The notes: generated from the letters alone by a model not told the origin. Shown: positions 13,901 through 27,538, counted from the first letter of the stretch. The stretch is DNA of 64,000 bases from Tethya wilhelma (GCA_964030475.1 CAXIPT010000001.1:5863107-5927106); one strand, 5' to 3'. A program made the numbers and translations.

Positions 13901-16900
13901 CAGCCAACACAAACAGCCTCCCTATCATGTCAGGTGGCTTGGGCAGATTCACTGAGAAAAGAAGGCATACATAGGCCACATGGATTCAATGTTCACAAGT
14001 CATTGTGCAGCTCAACTGTCACCATTGTTATAGTATATCACATATAGTGCACACACACGCACGCATGCACGCACGCACGCACACACACAGTGAAAAATGA
14101 GTGTTCTACATACCTAACTCTTCATAATTGAGATCATAATCATCAGCTTCTTCTTCTCTCTTCTTGCTGGCAATGTCAGCCACACACTTGCATACAATTC
14201 CCACAGAAGACGTGTACTGGACCGGTACCAAGAACTCCAGTAGGTAAGGCCACAACACCTGCCAACAAATAAACGAGCACACTTGACACAAGCTTGAAAA
14301 AGATCACCGTGAAAACCTACAGATTGCATGTGTTCAATTGTGGTTGTGATGAGCAGCAGTGTCTGGTTGCTCATGTCTCTGAGTCCTTTCGGTGTCACTT
14401 CATCTGTGGTAAGTTTGGCCAGAGCCTTGTCCTCAAGGTCCAGGGAGCACTGTCTCACTACAAACTCCACCATGTAGTGTCCTCCTTCCAGAGAGAGATA
14501 CTCGTGACCAGCCATTGCTATGATGACTTGATTGAAGATACGTCGGACCTTTGTTGAGCCAAGAGATCAAAAGACTTTATAAAGCAGTATACCGTAGAGT
14601 CGGGTTATTAGAAACATGCACTATGCCTCCATGCACCATGCCTCCACATGGTGTCTCCACATGGTGCGTGGAGGCATGGCATGCCTCCACGCACCATGCC
14701 TCCAAACATAAGATATCATTATGCTATAATTTGAATGCTCAAGCATGTGCTACTGCTTGGGAAACTCCTTTTTCCAAGTGAAATGGAGAGTCAAAGCTGT
14801 CAAGGAAAGTGTGGTTCGTGGGTGTCATGCTTAGACAACTATATATGTATGTGGACATTGAGTTCTGAGGTCAAAGGTGAATGAAAGAAGACCATATGTG
14901 ACTAATAGTGAATGTGCAAGGGGTAGTCACTCCCAGTCCGCGTATGGTTCCGTTTGCGACCGGGATCAAGATGGAATCAAGAAATCAAAGCAGATTTTCA
15001 ACAAGAATCAAGCGATCAAGCTTGCTTTGTAGTCAAAACTCGATCAAGATCAAGACTGCTGCGACTATTATGACGTAATTGATAGACTGTGCAATTTCAT
15101 TTTTTTTTTCGTATAAATAGAAATGTGTATACGGTTAGCGCAAGCTCTGTGGAGAGAGCTAGAGTTCGATTTGCCAGTCTAGATTGGTGCAAGTGACACT
15201 TTTACTCCAGTATACACCTAGTACCAGCATTAAATTCATGTTGTAGCAGTTCCTTCTCGAACTGTAGTTAGTTATGCGCATTTTGCACGTGCAATCGCCC
15301 GAGGGTCAAAGTTCATTGATCAAGCGCTAGGTTTGACTTCGATCAAAGGATCAAGGACCATTTTTACTGTGAATCAAGCGATCAAGGCGACTTTTAGTGG
15401 ATCAAGACTCTTGATCCCGGTCGCAAACAGAACCATACACGGAGTGGGAGTGACTACCCCTTGATGTGTACTAAAATTCCAATGCCTAATAACCCGATTC
15501 TACTCTAAGGTTAGTTGGGATAGACTATGTTGAAAGAGACAAACCTTAAGACTCTGGTCGTTCAGGATGATCTTGAGGCCACTCACAATCAGTGGTTTCT
15601 TGTCCTCCAGGTCATCATCTACAGTTCAATGAATAGGCGATTCCTTGTGATTAGACATTGGAATTCTACAGAGTACAAGTTAGCATGATTGTGGATGGAG
15701 TTGTGAAAGCCTTTGAAACAGGTGCTACACACATTCAGTAGAACAACATAGAGAAACTGTCGGCTATACATGTTCAAGTGCTCACAGTGGCCTAGGATTG
15801 ATTATTACAGGGTTTTACTCACCACAGGAATTGATGAGGTGTTTGAAGATGTTGAGAGTTGCCAGTTTCACCTTCTCCTGGTTTATCTCAAGCTTTTGCA
15901 TGAGGAATGCAATCACACGATTTGAGTTGGCTTTGGCTGTAAGATAGAAAGAAAAAAAACAAAAAAAAACAGGAAAAGTAAATCATTGTTGCATATACTA
16001 TAACCTACAAACTGAAAGTTAATTGAATTTGTTTTTGAAACTTACTAACGACAGCAAAACATCTCAATATCTCATTGTGGTTTTTCAGGCTCACATTATT
16101 GTACATGTCAACTGGAGCACATGCCTGCAGTGGAGACATACATTATTGGGTGTATGACGTGTACACACAATAAAAGGGGGTTTTTTTTATAGATAATAAT
16201 AACAAGTACTATGTCAAATATAATTATACACAATTATGGCAGATGGCTCACGTGTGTGTGTAACAATGTAAGCAGATTGTCGAGAAGAGTTTGAAAACTA
16301 TCACAGTTCTTCTTGCAAGCAGCGTCAACCACCATACACACGCACTGTGGAAAGAGAGAACAACCACAAAAAAGACTATTATAAACTAAATGTGTAACTC
16401 AATTTGTACTCACACACACTTGTGGGCATACATAGCACATACAACCAGCAACAGTGTACAACATACTTGTGATATGTAGTAGTGCTCTTGGTGCTTCTTG
16501 TAGAGTTGGGCAATAGTAGGCAGTAGCCTTGGCAGCTGTGAGTCCAGTTGTGAGGCTGATATGAGGTGAACAGTGTAGCCAATAGCTTCTGTAACAGCAA
16601 GCCGAATCTGAAAATGGATAGGAGAGAGATTATGATAGACAGTCACCATTATACATGGAGGTCTATATGGCTGTACCTTTGCCTCCTTGGACTGAAGCCA
16701 AACAGTGGAGAAGAGTTCATAAATGGAGTAGGCTTCACCCTCAAAGTCTTCTGCTCTGATTTTAGCAGCTGATGCTCTCTGCTCATCAGCAAGGAAATCC
16801 ATGATGGCCTCACAAAACCTTGAAGTAGCTGGTAAAACACACACACACACACTATTACTACAGGCAGTAGCTAGCTAGGCACTCAAGGAGAGCACTCACC

Positions 16901-17769
16901 ATAGGCAAATACCCACTGCATGTTCTCCAGTTTAGCTGCTCCAAGCATTGGGATCATTCTACTCAGTACAGTGCCTAACATGGGCACTACTGCTGCAACT
17001 GTAGATAGAGTACAGGAACATACAAGAGTACATGATATTGTACACTCGAACAATGAATGTGGTTTTCATCAAAAAGATACATTGTAATGTTCTTTTATCC
17101 TCGAGTGATTACCGTTAGCAATGGCCAGTTGACCGAGACTGTTTACGACAAAGAAGTGAGGGCTGCCACCAGGTTGAAACTTATTCAACAGTTCTTTCAT
17201 TACCAGTTCGGCATGTCGAAGGCCGATGGTGCTGAGGAGAGCACAAGCAGCACCCTGCCATTCTGGTACCACCTCTTGTGACATGGTCAGCTCTTGAGAG
17301 GCAAGGGTGATCATTTTGCCGGCAAGCTCATCCGATATCTCGTCAATGTGCTCTTTGCTGATGTTCTCCAACAGCTTCAGAAGAATTATCCGATGAGCTT
17401 TGCCAAGCTAGGATAAAAGAAGGTTTTGTTTTCTAATCTCACCAATTGATGTAGGCTATCAAAATAATGACATCTTCACTTTATATTGGCTCACCTTATT
17501 GTGTTTCGCTAGGTAGCCATGTACAGTCTCCAAGACGGTGGTGTGCTTCTTACGACCAATGTCTACCAGACTCTTAAAGATGGCTTCACGTACTTCTTCT
17601 TCACGGTCATTAGCAGCATCTACTAGAGCGTCCACAAGACCTATGACACAAAAATTGATTTGATATAATTTGCAGGTACCTTTCACATTCAATATATGCA
17701 TGTTTATAAATGGTGCGTCCGAGTACCATCGAGCTGGGTTCTTCCCACTTGTCTAACGCCTGAAGACAT
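7979..17769 (-). CDS. MROH1: Maestro HEAT-like repeat protein 1 (MROH1), about 34 exons
   Basis: A long alpha-solenoid protein made of HEAT repeats. MROH1 and its worm relative HPO-27 have been linked to late endosomes and lysosomes. The start is the ATG at 17769: exon 1 (17769-17727) ends in phase 1 and joins exon 2 to give DGLVDALVDAANDREEEVR, matching the human N-terminus. I count about 34 exons, including 17408-17114, about 14549-14328 (YMVEFVVRQCSLD), about 14262-14115 (VLWPYLLEFLVPVQYTS), about 13951-13770, about 13120-12910 (GCAIGTGFCAASHLDTVV), about 9263-9074 (ALRIRPCFEK) and 8638-8503 (AMFQKHLKPEDSLLYADFLN). The last exon (about 8062-7979) ends PSPLVRTSAAEAMSLLYEY, like the human C-terminus. 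The identification follows matches spread over the whole length. Introns carry several transposable-element relics, listed separately. The start faces PAR6 copy A across 389 bases. Confidence 0.9.
8260..8287. repeat. Perfect short hairpin in an MROH1 intron
   Basis: CATGGATATTAT, a four-base loop (AGCA), then ATAATATCCATG. A very similar hairpin lies at 52913-52960. Confidence 0.7.
9536..9670. repeat. MITE family A copy, internally deleted
   Basis: Sits in an MROH1 intron. It shares with the copies at 11633-11829 and 61890-62093 the core segments AACAATGCAGCATGCGG, AAAATCGCCAATCATG and ATTTTAAGCC, and degraded ends (TACTGTATAG ... CTATATGGTA). It is about 135 bases long, against about 200 for the fullest copy. 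Confidence 0.75.
10074..10166. repeat. MITE family A copy, short
   Basis: In an MROH1 intron. It keeps TCGCCAATCATGCTA, ATTTTAAGCCTGCCAAATTT and the terminal CTCTACGGTA, but most of the left half is missing. Confidence 0.7.
11633..11829. repeat. MITE family A copy, nearly full length
   Basis: In an MROH1 intron. It begins TACCGTATAGTGGGTAATTT and contains AACAATGCAGCGTGCAGAGC and TTTAAGCCCGCCAAATTTAC. The right end is worn (CTGTATATTATAATA). It is collinear with the copy at 61890-62093. Confidence 0.8.
14590..15508. mobile_element. Non-autonomous terminal-inverted-repeat element B in an MROH1 intron
   Basis: The left end (14590) reads TACCGTAGAGTCGGGTTATT. The right end (about 15508) is its inverted form, CTAATAACCCGATTCTACTC. 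The interior begins with a palindromic cluster of GCATGCCTCCA / TGGAGGCATG words (14625-14705). A second element (14917-15463) with its own inverted repeats lies inside. There is no open frame for a transposase, so this is a MITE-like or composite non-autonomous element. A lone end of the same family occurs at about 50503-50520. Confidence 0.75.
14917..15463. mobile_element. Nested element C with about 54-bp terminal inverted repeats
   Basis: The left terminus (from 14917) reads AAGGGGTAGTCACTCCCAGT, and the right terminus ends ...GGGAGTGACTACCCCTT. The inverted match continues inward for about 54 bases, through TGCGACCGGGATCAAGA, with only a few mismatches, so the insertion or its amplification is fairly recent. 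The interior is full of ATCAAG/GATCAAG words and contains TGACGTAA at 15071-15078. No coding capacity is seen. Confidence 0.8.
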
Positions 17770-18158
17770 GCCTTCTCTCCTTTGCAAACGACGATCCAAG
17801 GAGACAATCAAGAGAACACCTCTCTGCACAGCCTCGAGCTTCAACTATCACATGACTTGTGTTACGCCCACTTATTGTTCAGAATCGCATTACGTCATTT
17901 ACCTCCAGGTCAAAGGTCATGTTTACGATAGGGAAAATGGCCGCTAAGCCTCCCACCTTTTTCTAGAGGGAGCTACTAATTGACACCTTCCTGTGAAACG
18001 TTGAACCAGAACTATAATTTTGTGTTCTACTGTCGACCAAGCAGCATTCTCACGTCAGCCTACAGAAGACACTAGCCAATAGAACGAGCTAAAAATTGAC
18101 ACGACTTGTACCCCACTACTCGACCTGTACACGAGAGAGATTTGAACGGGAGAGAAAC
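17770..18158. promoter_or_regulatory. Shared upstream region of MROH1 (-) and PAR6 copy A (+)
   Basis: 389 bases separate the two start codons. The palindrome-like octamer TTACGTCA (TGACGTAA on the minus strand) lies at 17890-17897. Bidirectional promoter activity is inferred from geometry. Confidence 0.45.
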
Positions 18159-20044
18159 ATGTCATCTTCAAATACACAGTCGAAAAAAGTCCCCACCTAC
18201 GATCCAAATATCGTGGAGGTCAAAGCTAAGGTCAGTTACTGAACAAGCAGTCCTTATTGAACACTTTTTTCCTTAGTTTGGGTGTGTCTGGGTGGGGGCA
18301 GTGCTCAGAGAAGGATGTCACGAATTATGCGTCATTTTGTCTTCATAAGAGAAAAGTACTGATCACTTTACATTAAAGTACCTAAATGGAGTCAATATTT
18401 GTACTGCTTTTAGTGTGTGTGTAGTTGAACAAGCTTGGTTGTATGTGATTGTATTGATGTGTTTCTAAATAATGCCCACTGTGTGGTTGACTAATGAAGG
18501 AATGTTGTTTGGAAACTAACCAGTCAGAGATTTTCCCATGAGATGGGAATGTGGATGCAATTCTTTCTCCTGTTTTGAGTATCATGCCAATGATGCCATT
18601 TTATTCCCTCTCTTGTTCCACTATGTACTGTATAATATCAACATAGATGCACACATAACACTCCCCCACATGTGTGGCAATACTGCTATCTCATGTGTAC
18701 ATGCATGCAGCAATAAAAAACAGCTTGTGTAATTATTATAAACTGATTGATTTTGTTTCAGTTTGAGTGTGAGTTTCGACGATTTAGTGTGGACCGTACA
18801 CAGACAAAAGCCTTTGAAGATTTCTATGCACTAGTGAAGGAATCCCACCATCTACCCTCTGACATGCCCTTCACTATTTCCTACACTGATCCTCGCAATG
18901 GTGATCTCTTGCCCATCACAAACAATGACAATCTATTGAGAGCATATTCCACTGCCATGCCACTACTCAGACTTGCCATATACCGAAAACAAGGTAAGCA
19001 GGTAGTGTACATGTGTATGTACATGTGTAGTGTTCTTAGAAGCGCTGTCTGGCTGAGAGAGCTGGACAGGTGTGTGTGTGTGTGTGTGTGTTGCATGTAC
19101 ACATCATAGCAGTGAACTCCAAATTGTCAGCATAAACAAATTTGTCTTGTGTTGTATGTCCCTTTATTTGTGATACATGGGTGTGTATGGGCACACATGT
19201 GGTGTGCACCTGTGTATGTAGTTAATGCTATTGTGTGTGTGTACCCACACAAACTGTGTACAGTACACCATAAACAATTATGATTCAAATCATAATTAAT
19301 TTATTTGTGGTATGTGTACATTGTGTTCCTACACTAGAACTGATGTTGCAGGATATGAACCTAATAGCCCAGAAACAAAACAAAAAAGGAGTGGCTCCTG
19401 CTCGTATATCGACACAGATCAGTGCACCCCAAGACTTTCGAGTAGTGTCCTCAATTGTTGATGCTGACATGCTTCCCGACACTGTACGGAGGGTAAAGCT
19501 CTTGAAGCATTCTTCTGATCGACCTCTTGGTTTCTATATCCGTGACGGTACTAGTGTGAGAGTGACGCCGTATGGTCTCGAGAAGGTTCCTGGAATTTTT
19601 ATCTCCAGGCTTGTTCCTGGTGGTTTAGCCGAAGGCACAGGCTTGTTAGCTGTCAATGATGAGATCCTAGAGGTGAATGGTATTGATGTAGTGGGGAAGA
19701 GTTTGGACCAAGTTACAGACATGATGGTGGCTAATAGCCAAAATCTGATTATCACAGTGAAGCCAGCTTCTCAACCACCCTCAACTCCACGCAATCAACC
19801 ACAGACCAAGAAACAAGCTACGTCCAAAACAGCCATAAATTTTACCAATCCAAAGGCCGTGGGAGTTGCACACAGTGTCAGCGACCTGCCTTCAATTAGT
19901 GCCACTCCTCCCACCCACAGCAAGCTGGACCCTGTACCCCACACCAATGGACCGAATTCATCTGCACAGTCAACAAAACTGAGTGATGATGACGATGTAG
20001 CATTGAAACGGCACTCAATGCCGGGTGTTTTAGAATCATCTTGA
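18159..20044 (+). CDS. PARD6: PAR6 cell polarity protein, copy A
   Basis: PAR6 is the scaffold that links Cdc42 and atypical PKC in the apical PAR complex. Three exons (18159-18230, 18762-18993, 19338-20044) give 336 residues. The PB1 domain (residues about 17-100) contains the acidic OPCA-type motif [14 protein letters not shown], used to bind aPKC. A semi-CRIB segment follows ([20 protein letters not shown]), then one PDZ domain with the carboxylate-binding [25 protein letters not shown] and [20 protein letters not shown]. The canonical Leu-Lys pair before the PDZ loop ([12 protein letters not shown]) is intact, so this copy looks conventional. A Ser/Thr/Pro-rich tail completes it. The gene faces MROH1 upstream and meets alpha-tubulin tail to tail. 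A second copy lies at 22637. Confidence 0.95.
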
Positions 20045-20867
20045 CAGAATCAAATCGTTATGAATTTACCCACTGTAATACAATGGTCTTTTTTATTTTT
20101 ATTTTTGTCGTGGCCCCTGCCACCATCTCTGTAAACTCATGGCCTGCCTGTATCACAACTAATTTATTCTTACTCAGTCAGTAGGTGCTGGACATACTGT
20201 TAGTTGATTCTTGTGTATGTACTGAGTGAGTTTTATCATTCTGTGTCTTGTGTATATGTACACTGTTATGTGTGTGTGTGTGTGGCATCTGTGGTATGCT
20301 TATTAGGAGAATTATGTGTAATGTACCTACATGTATATTGCCTAGTTTTTATATTAGTCTATACTATTATTGTTGCATGCTTCTACTACAAGCATTGTTT
20401 TACACAATCATGCATAGATGCCTTTTGTAGCATTGGCGCACAATTCATAATAATATCTGTCTATTGAATCTATAGTGAACTGACAATGCTCACAATGTGA
20501 TAGTGATGATGATTGAGTAGAAGTGAGTCATGTGGTCTCTCAGTATGGAAACCAAATACACAATCACATTGTGTGAGCTTGTATAATTTGATTATCTGTC
20601 ATAGTATGCTTTCCCCATGTATAACATTGTACATTTGTACATAAGCTTGCCAACTATCTTCTACCATGAATTTTGTACACAGTAGGTCTTCTATATCCAT
20701 GGAGATTCGAATTAGGTCACTCACAAACAAGTATTATACAGGGTTTACTATTTTTGAAATTGAGTCAGAATGCCTATAAAATATTCATCACAATTGTGTT
20801 AGAAAAATAATAAACTTGATTTTGTCTTTATCTAAGTACACACAGTATGGTTAGTTTGAACATTCTT
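20045..20867. other. Convergent 3' region between PAR6-A and tubulin-A
   Basis: About 820 bases, AT-rich, with TG-rich stretches (20268-20290). No coding feature or RNA gene recognised. Confidence 0.5.
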
Positions 20868-22636
<1,769 letters not shown>

Positions 22637-23855
22637 ATGGCAATGACATCACATCAAAAGAAGGTGTTCACTTCCACTTATGAACCAAACATTGTGGAGG
22701 TCAAATCCAAGGTCAGTCTGATTGACTATATAGCATACACTTAAGTTGTTCAAATCTTAATATCAGTCAATTCTGACTAATAAGTTCTGGTCCATCACTT
22801 GGCAACAAAATTACTATGTCTTATTATTGCTCGGTCTAATGACAGCATGATGTCTATTTATAGTGCATGTAATAATTTGACATTGTAAAAACATGTCAGT
22901 ATTGTCTTTATTTCAGTTTGAGTGTGAGTTTCGACGATTTAGTGTGGACCGTACACAGACAAAAGCCTTTGAAGATTTTTATGCACTAGTGAAGGAATCC
23001 CACCATCTACCCTCTGACATGCCCTTCACTATTTCCTACACTGATCCTCGCAATGGTGATCTCTTGCCCATCACGAATGATGACAATCTATTGAGAGCAT
23101 ACTCGACTGCCATGCCACTTTTAAGACTTAGCATACATAGGAAACAAGGTAACAAACATGCACTGTTGGTTAGCAAAAATCTTTTTAAATTACATTGATA
23201 TTGATAATAATTCATTGGCAATTATACAGAACTGATGTTTCAAGACATGAATCTGGTAGCAAAGAAACAAAAGAAAAAGCTTGCCCCTGTTCGTCTATCA
23301 ACTCAGATTAGTGCGCCTGAAGACTTTCGAAAAGTATCATCAATTGTCGATGCTGATGTACTTCCTGACACAGTAAGGAGAGTAAAGCTACTGGCTCATT
23401 CATCTGACAATCGACGATGTGGATTCTTTATTCGTGATGGTTATAGTGTAAAAGTGGCACCGAATGGTTTTGAGAAAGTTCCAGGAGTATTTATCTCAAG
23501 ACTTCTTCCTGGTGGCTTAGCTGAAAGCACAGGATTGTTGGCAGTCAATGATGAGATTCTAGAGGTAAATGGCATTGAAGTAGAAGGGAAGAGTTTGGAC
23601 CAAGTTACTGACATGATGCTGGCCAATATCCAAAATCTAATCATTACAGTTAAACCAGCTTCTCAACCACCCTCAACTCCAACGATAGCTAAGAAGCTAG
23701 CTAAAAATGCTATAAGTTCACACAGTGGTGGTGATTTGCCTCAGGCTCCTTTAACAGACAGCAAACTAAATCCGACTATATCTGATGCCAATGGAGAGAA
23801 TACATCTACACAATCAAGACCAAGCGGTGATAAAGATGAAGTAGAATCTTTATGA
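22637..23855 (+). CDS. PARD6: PAR6 cell polarity protein, copy B (diverging)
   Basis: Exons 22637-22711, 22917-23148 and 23230-23855 have the same structure as copy A and give 310 residues. The PB1 exon is nearly identical to copy A: three residue changes in 77, and almost no nucleotide changes over its first 165 bases. The semi-CRIB ([20 protein letters not shown]) is kept. The PDZ loop is altered: [18 protein letters not shown] replaces [17 protein letters not shown], so the Lys of the Leu-Lys pair and the loop Pro are lost and one residue is added. The rest of the PDZ ([36 protein letters not shown]) is intact. The C-terminal tail is shorter and diverged. It is probably an active duplicate with altered PDZ-ligand or Cdc42 response. 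Confidence 0.95.
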
Positions 23856-23983
23856 TTACGATGTGATAAATGATTAACGTTTGTGTATTAAATTGCTACA
23901 ATTGTAATCACATATTTAATTTATTAACTATTTTAATTCACTACATTTTTTACTTACGTAGTCCAAATGTATTGAGCAAAGTT

Positions 23984-25336
23984 TTAGTATTCTTCTCCTT
24001 CTTCTTCATCATCTTCAGTTGAGTCAGCTCCAACCTCTTCATAGTCTTTCTCCAGGGCAGCAAGATCTTCACGGGCTTCAGAGAATTCTCCCTCTTCCAT
24101 ACCCTCTCCAACATACCAATGGACAAATGCACGCTTGGCATACATCAGATCAAACTTGTGATCAAGCCGAGCCCAGGCCTCAGCAATAGCAGTGGTGTTA
24201 GAGAGCATACAAATAGACCGAGTGGTTTTTGCAAGATCACCACCAGGCACTGCAGTTGGAGGCTGAAAGTTGATGCCGACTTTGAAACCAGTGGGGCACC
24301 AATCAACAAACTGGATAGAGCGCTTGGTCTTGATGTTAGCAATAGCAACATTGACGTCCTTGGGAACAATATCACCACGATAAAGAAGACAACAGGCCAT
24401 ATATTTGCCATGACGAGGATCACACTTCACCATCTGATTCTGAGGCTCAAAGCAAGCATTTGTTATGTCTGCCACACTGAACTGTTCGTGATACGCTTTC
24501 TCAACTGAGATGATAGGTGCATATGTCACCAGAGGGAAATGGATACGTGGATATGGTACCAAATTTGTCTGGAACTCTGTCAGATCTACATTGAGAGAAC
24601 CTTCGAAACGAAGTGAAGCTGTGATGGATGACACTATTTGGCCAATCAACCGATTGAGATTGATGTAACTGGGACGCTCCACATCGAGGTTCCTCTTACT
24701 GATCTCATAAATGGCCTCATTGTCTACCATGAAAGTGCAATCTGAATGCTCCAGAGTGGTATGTGTGGTTAGGATGGAATTGTATGGCTCAACCACAGCA
24801 GTAGCAACCTGTGGGGCAGGGTAAACTGAGAACTCCAGCTTGGATTTCTTGCCGTAATCAACAGAAAGTCGTTCCATAAGTAGGGATGCAAACCCAGAAC
24901 CAGTTCCTCCACCAAATGAACGGAATATTAGAAATCCTTGTAGACCAGTGCACTGTTCAGCCAACTTATGGATCCTTTCCATAACTTGATCGACCATTGT
25001 TTTCCCAACAGTGTAGTGACCACGAGCAAAATTGTTGGCGGCATCTTCTTTGCCTGTGATCAGCTCATCAGGATGGAAGAGAGATCGGTAAGCACTTGTA
25101 CGTACTTGATCAACAACACTTGGTTCAAGATCAACAAAAATGGCTCTTGGGACATACTTTCCAGATCCTGTTTCAGAGAAGAACGTACTGAAAGAATCAA
25201 CTACACCACTAGGTGATTTATCTGAGGATAATTGACCATCGGGTTGGATTCCATGTTCTAGGCAATACAGTTCCCAGCAAGCGTTGCCAATTTGAACTCC
25301 AGCTTGACCAACGTGTAGAGATATTACTTCACGCAT
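23984..25336 (-). CDS. TUBA: Alpha-tubulin, copy B (diverged Lys40 loop), intronless
   Basis: Also 450 residues without introns, with intact GTP-binding ([18 protein letters not shown]) and catalytic regions and the same C-terminal EEEGEEY. Compared with copy A the luminal Lys40 loop is rewritten: [17 protein letters not shown] in place of [17 protein letters not shown]. Lys40 itself remains but the Gly-Gly-Gly-Asp-Asp stretch is gone. Further changes cluster at about residues 110-130 ([16 protein letters not shown]). The last 60 codons are almost identical in nucleotide sequence to copy A. The gap to PAR6-B is only 128 bases, so their 3' UTRs must be short or overlap. Confidence 0.97.
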   Translation of the reverse strand: MREVISLHVGQAGVQIGNACWELYCLEHGIQPDGQLSSDKSPSGVVDSFSTFFSETGSGKYVPRAIFVDLEPSVVDQVRTSAYRSLFHPDELITGKEDAANNFARGHYTVGKTMVDQVMERIHKLAEQCTGLQGFLIFRSFGGGTGSGFASLLMERLSVDYGKKSKLEFSVYPAPQVATAVVEPYNSILTTHTTLEHSDCTFMVDNEAIYEISKRNLDVERPSYINLNRLIGQIVSSITASLRFEGSLNVDLTEFQTNLVPYPRIHFPLVTYAPIISVEKAYHEQFSVADITNACFEPQNQMVKCDPRHGKYMACCLLYRGDIVPKDVNVAIANIKTKRSIQFVDWCPTGFKVGINFQPPTAVPGGDLAKTTRSICMLSNTTAIAEAWARLDHKFDLMYAKRAFVHWYVGEGMEEGEFSEAREDLAALEKDYEEVGADSTEDDEEEGEEY

Positions 25337-25834
25337 GATGTCAATATGCCATGAATTAGCAAGAAGAGGACTAGTCTGATTTTAAACAAGCAGATAGCAA
25401 CGATTCTGCTTGTTCTTGCAAGTGGTGAATAAGCTTCGTAGAAAATAATTTGAACTTCGTTTGTTTTGCTTTTATATTGTACAACTGTTTCCTACAGGAA
25501 TGCATTAGTATTGGCGCGCGCCTCAGCTTTGTTTGCACATGCCCAGTAATAAAATGGATTAGTTTACATGAATGTTACTGATAATATGCAACTAAAGAAA
25601 TAGATTTTTCACTCCAACGGACTCAGTTTACATACACCAGAAATAATTAAAATGCCTGTGTTGTCCGTCTTGCCTGAGTGCGAAGTTGAGTTTTGCTCGC
25701 ACGTGTGGTGTCGCTGACTAGCGCTATAGCTAGTAGATGAGGCCTCAGACCCGACGGACGCGCGCGGCGCGCGTATCGGTATAGTATCACGTGAACGTAC
25801 TAGGTCTTCCCCTTCCCGGCCAGGATCCCATGCC
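25337..25834. promoter_or_regulatory. Divergent upstream region of tubulin-B (-) and coiled-coil gene (+)
   Basis: 498 bases. Contains an E2F-like palindrome TTGGCGCGCGCC at about 25511-25522 and a CpG-dense block GCGCGCGGCGCGCG near 25760-25775, unusual in this AT-rich window. Promoter role inferred. Confidence 0.4.
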
Positions 25835-27501
25835 ATGATCAAGGAGATGAGTTTTCTCACAAAATTCAGGAAGAAAAAGGGTCCAGAAGAGCCCAAGCAG
25901 ACTTCACAGCCACCACAGCAAATATCTGAACAACAGACTGCTACACCAACAACTCCTGAAGTGGTTGAGGTAGGGGTAGGTAGACCAGTACCATATAATA
26001 TTTTCGAGTTCAAGCATAAATTTAAGTAACTGCATTGGGTTATACAATGCTTTAGATTGAGCCTCCAGGTCATGCTGTTGAAATTGATTCATCAATATTC
26101 TCTGGACTAGTTTTGAGTGGGAAGGTGACAACACAAGAAGGCAGGAATTCTCCGTATCTTCAAAGAAAACCAGGTGGGTGGATCGATACTTGTGTCAGTA
26201 TAATATTGATATTGCAAAAAATTCCACACAGAATTAGAATCAGATGACTCTGAGGAGATTCAGCCTACTTCTTCATTTAATTTTCTACATAATAAGCCTG
26301 GCGGTGGTGATGAACAAGATGAAGATCACAATTCTTCATCCTTTGATTTTCTCAACTCTGAACCACCTGCTGAAGATGAACAAACAGGCAGTGGTTTCTC
26401 CTTCCTAAACCAGCAACCACAGGCGTCACCTGACACAGAGCAACCTCCACCAGATGAGTCACATGACATCTCACCGAAGAAACAGCCACCTAGTGAAGAT
26501 CTATTATTGCCAACCTCCCCAAAAGAGGACTCACAAGATCATGCAGTCGATAGCTTGAGCATCGCTTCCGATCGTACCAGCGACTCTACACACAGTGAAG
26601 GAAGAGCCATTGCCCACGTGGTACCCAAACAACAACCTCCATCATCGAGTGGAAAGAAGAAGAAACGGCGAGCATTGAGACCTGGTCAAGAGACAAAAGA
26701 AGAGGCTCGTTCTGAAAGTGTTGTGGTGGAGAAACTTAGTGTTCCAGCATCACCTCTAATGCATGAAGAGAAATCATTTACAACTGTTGAGGAAACTAAA
26801 GCTAAGAAGGCTACTGATGAAGTTGATTCTGGTCTGAAAGTAGTTATAACTCCTGTAGAGAGTAAAACAAAGCGCAAGCAAACAGAAGAGGCAATGCTTA
26901 CTGAACAAGAAGTGGAACAACAATCATCCAAACCTGAACCAGCTGATGGAAGTAGTTTGAATGGCTCCAAAGATGACAATGTTGAAGAGACACGAGTGGA
27001 AGATGGCTCCACCAAACAAGATGCAGAAACCCAGGAATTGGTCAACCTCTCTGAGAGTGAGCTACCTCAGCAGGAACAGACCACTCCAGTGGAGACTGTC
27101 AATGATGAGCTGGCAGATGTGTTTAAAGTTGAATCAGCAAATTACGAAGTGGAGCTAAGTGCTCAAGACGAGCTTGTTGCTCTACTGGAGAGCTTTGAGA
27201 GTGGACTTCAGAAAATAAAGTATGCACTTTGTAACGGTTACATCTCTTACAGTAGAATGTGGCTCCGTTATGTTCAATGCTTTTTTGTAGTTAATGATGC
27301 CATAGCCAACTATTATATAATGGCTTAATATGGGCTGAGTAGATTTCCTCATGCTGTGTTTAGTCTGTTTTATGTAATGTATGGAAATTGTTTACATTTG
27401 CATCATGTGTGCTGATATACAGGCTAGGAGTTGCTCAAGCTAAAGAGGAGCACAGACTTACACTAGACGAACAATTATCACAAACCCGTAATCAAATTGA
27501 G
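25835..27501 (+). CDS. Unrecognised protein with repeated F-x-F-L motifs and coiled coil, 5' exons
   Basis: Four exons (25835-25969, 26056-26173, 26232-27219, 27423-27501) join in phase. The N-terminus MIKEMSFLTKFRKKKG is basic. The large exon 3 is low-complexity, acidic and Pro/Gln/Ser-rich, with three spaced copies of an aromatic motif (SFNFLHNKP, SFDFLNSEP, GFSFLNQQP), each within an acidic stretch, and a basic patch GKKKKRRALRPGQ. A coiled coil then begins (ELVALLESFESGLQKIKLGV, then EEHRLTLDEQLSQTRNQIE). Exon 4 ends in phase 0 but no plausible plus-strand continuation follows. The next coiled-coil exons lie on the opposite strand at 28569-27539 and begin in phase 0, so they may be the rest of this gene, inverted. 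Repeated F-x-F-L motifs in acidic context suggest adaptor-type short linear motifs. I cannot name the family. Confidence 0.6.
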
Positions 27502-27538
27502 GTATCAAGAGTACAATAACTTCAATTATAACTGCTTA

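Noticed and set aside
14625..14705. Repeated CATGCCTCCA words as a CRISPR-like array
   Set aside because: Repeats are palindromic, unevenly spaced and inside a transposable element of an animal intron.
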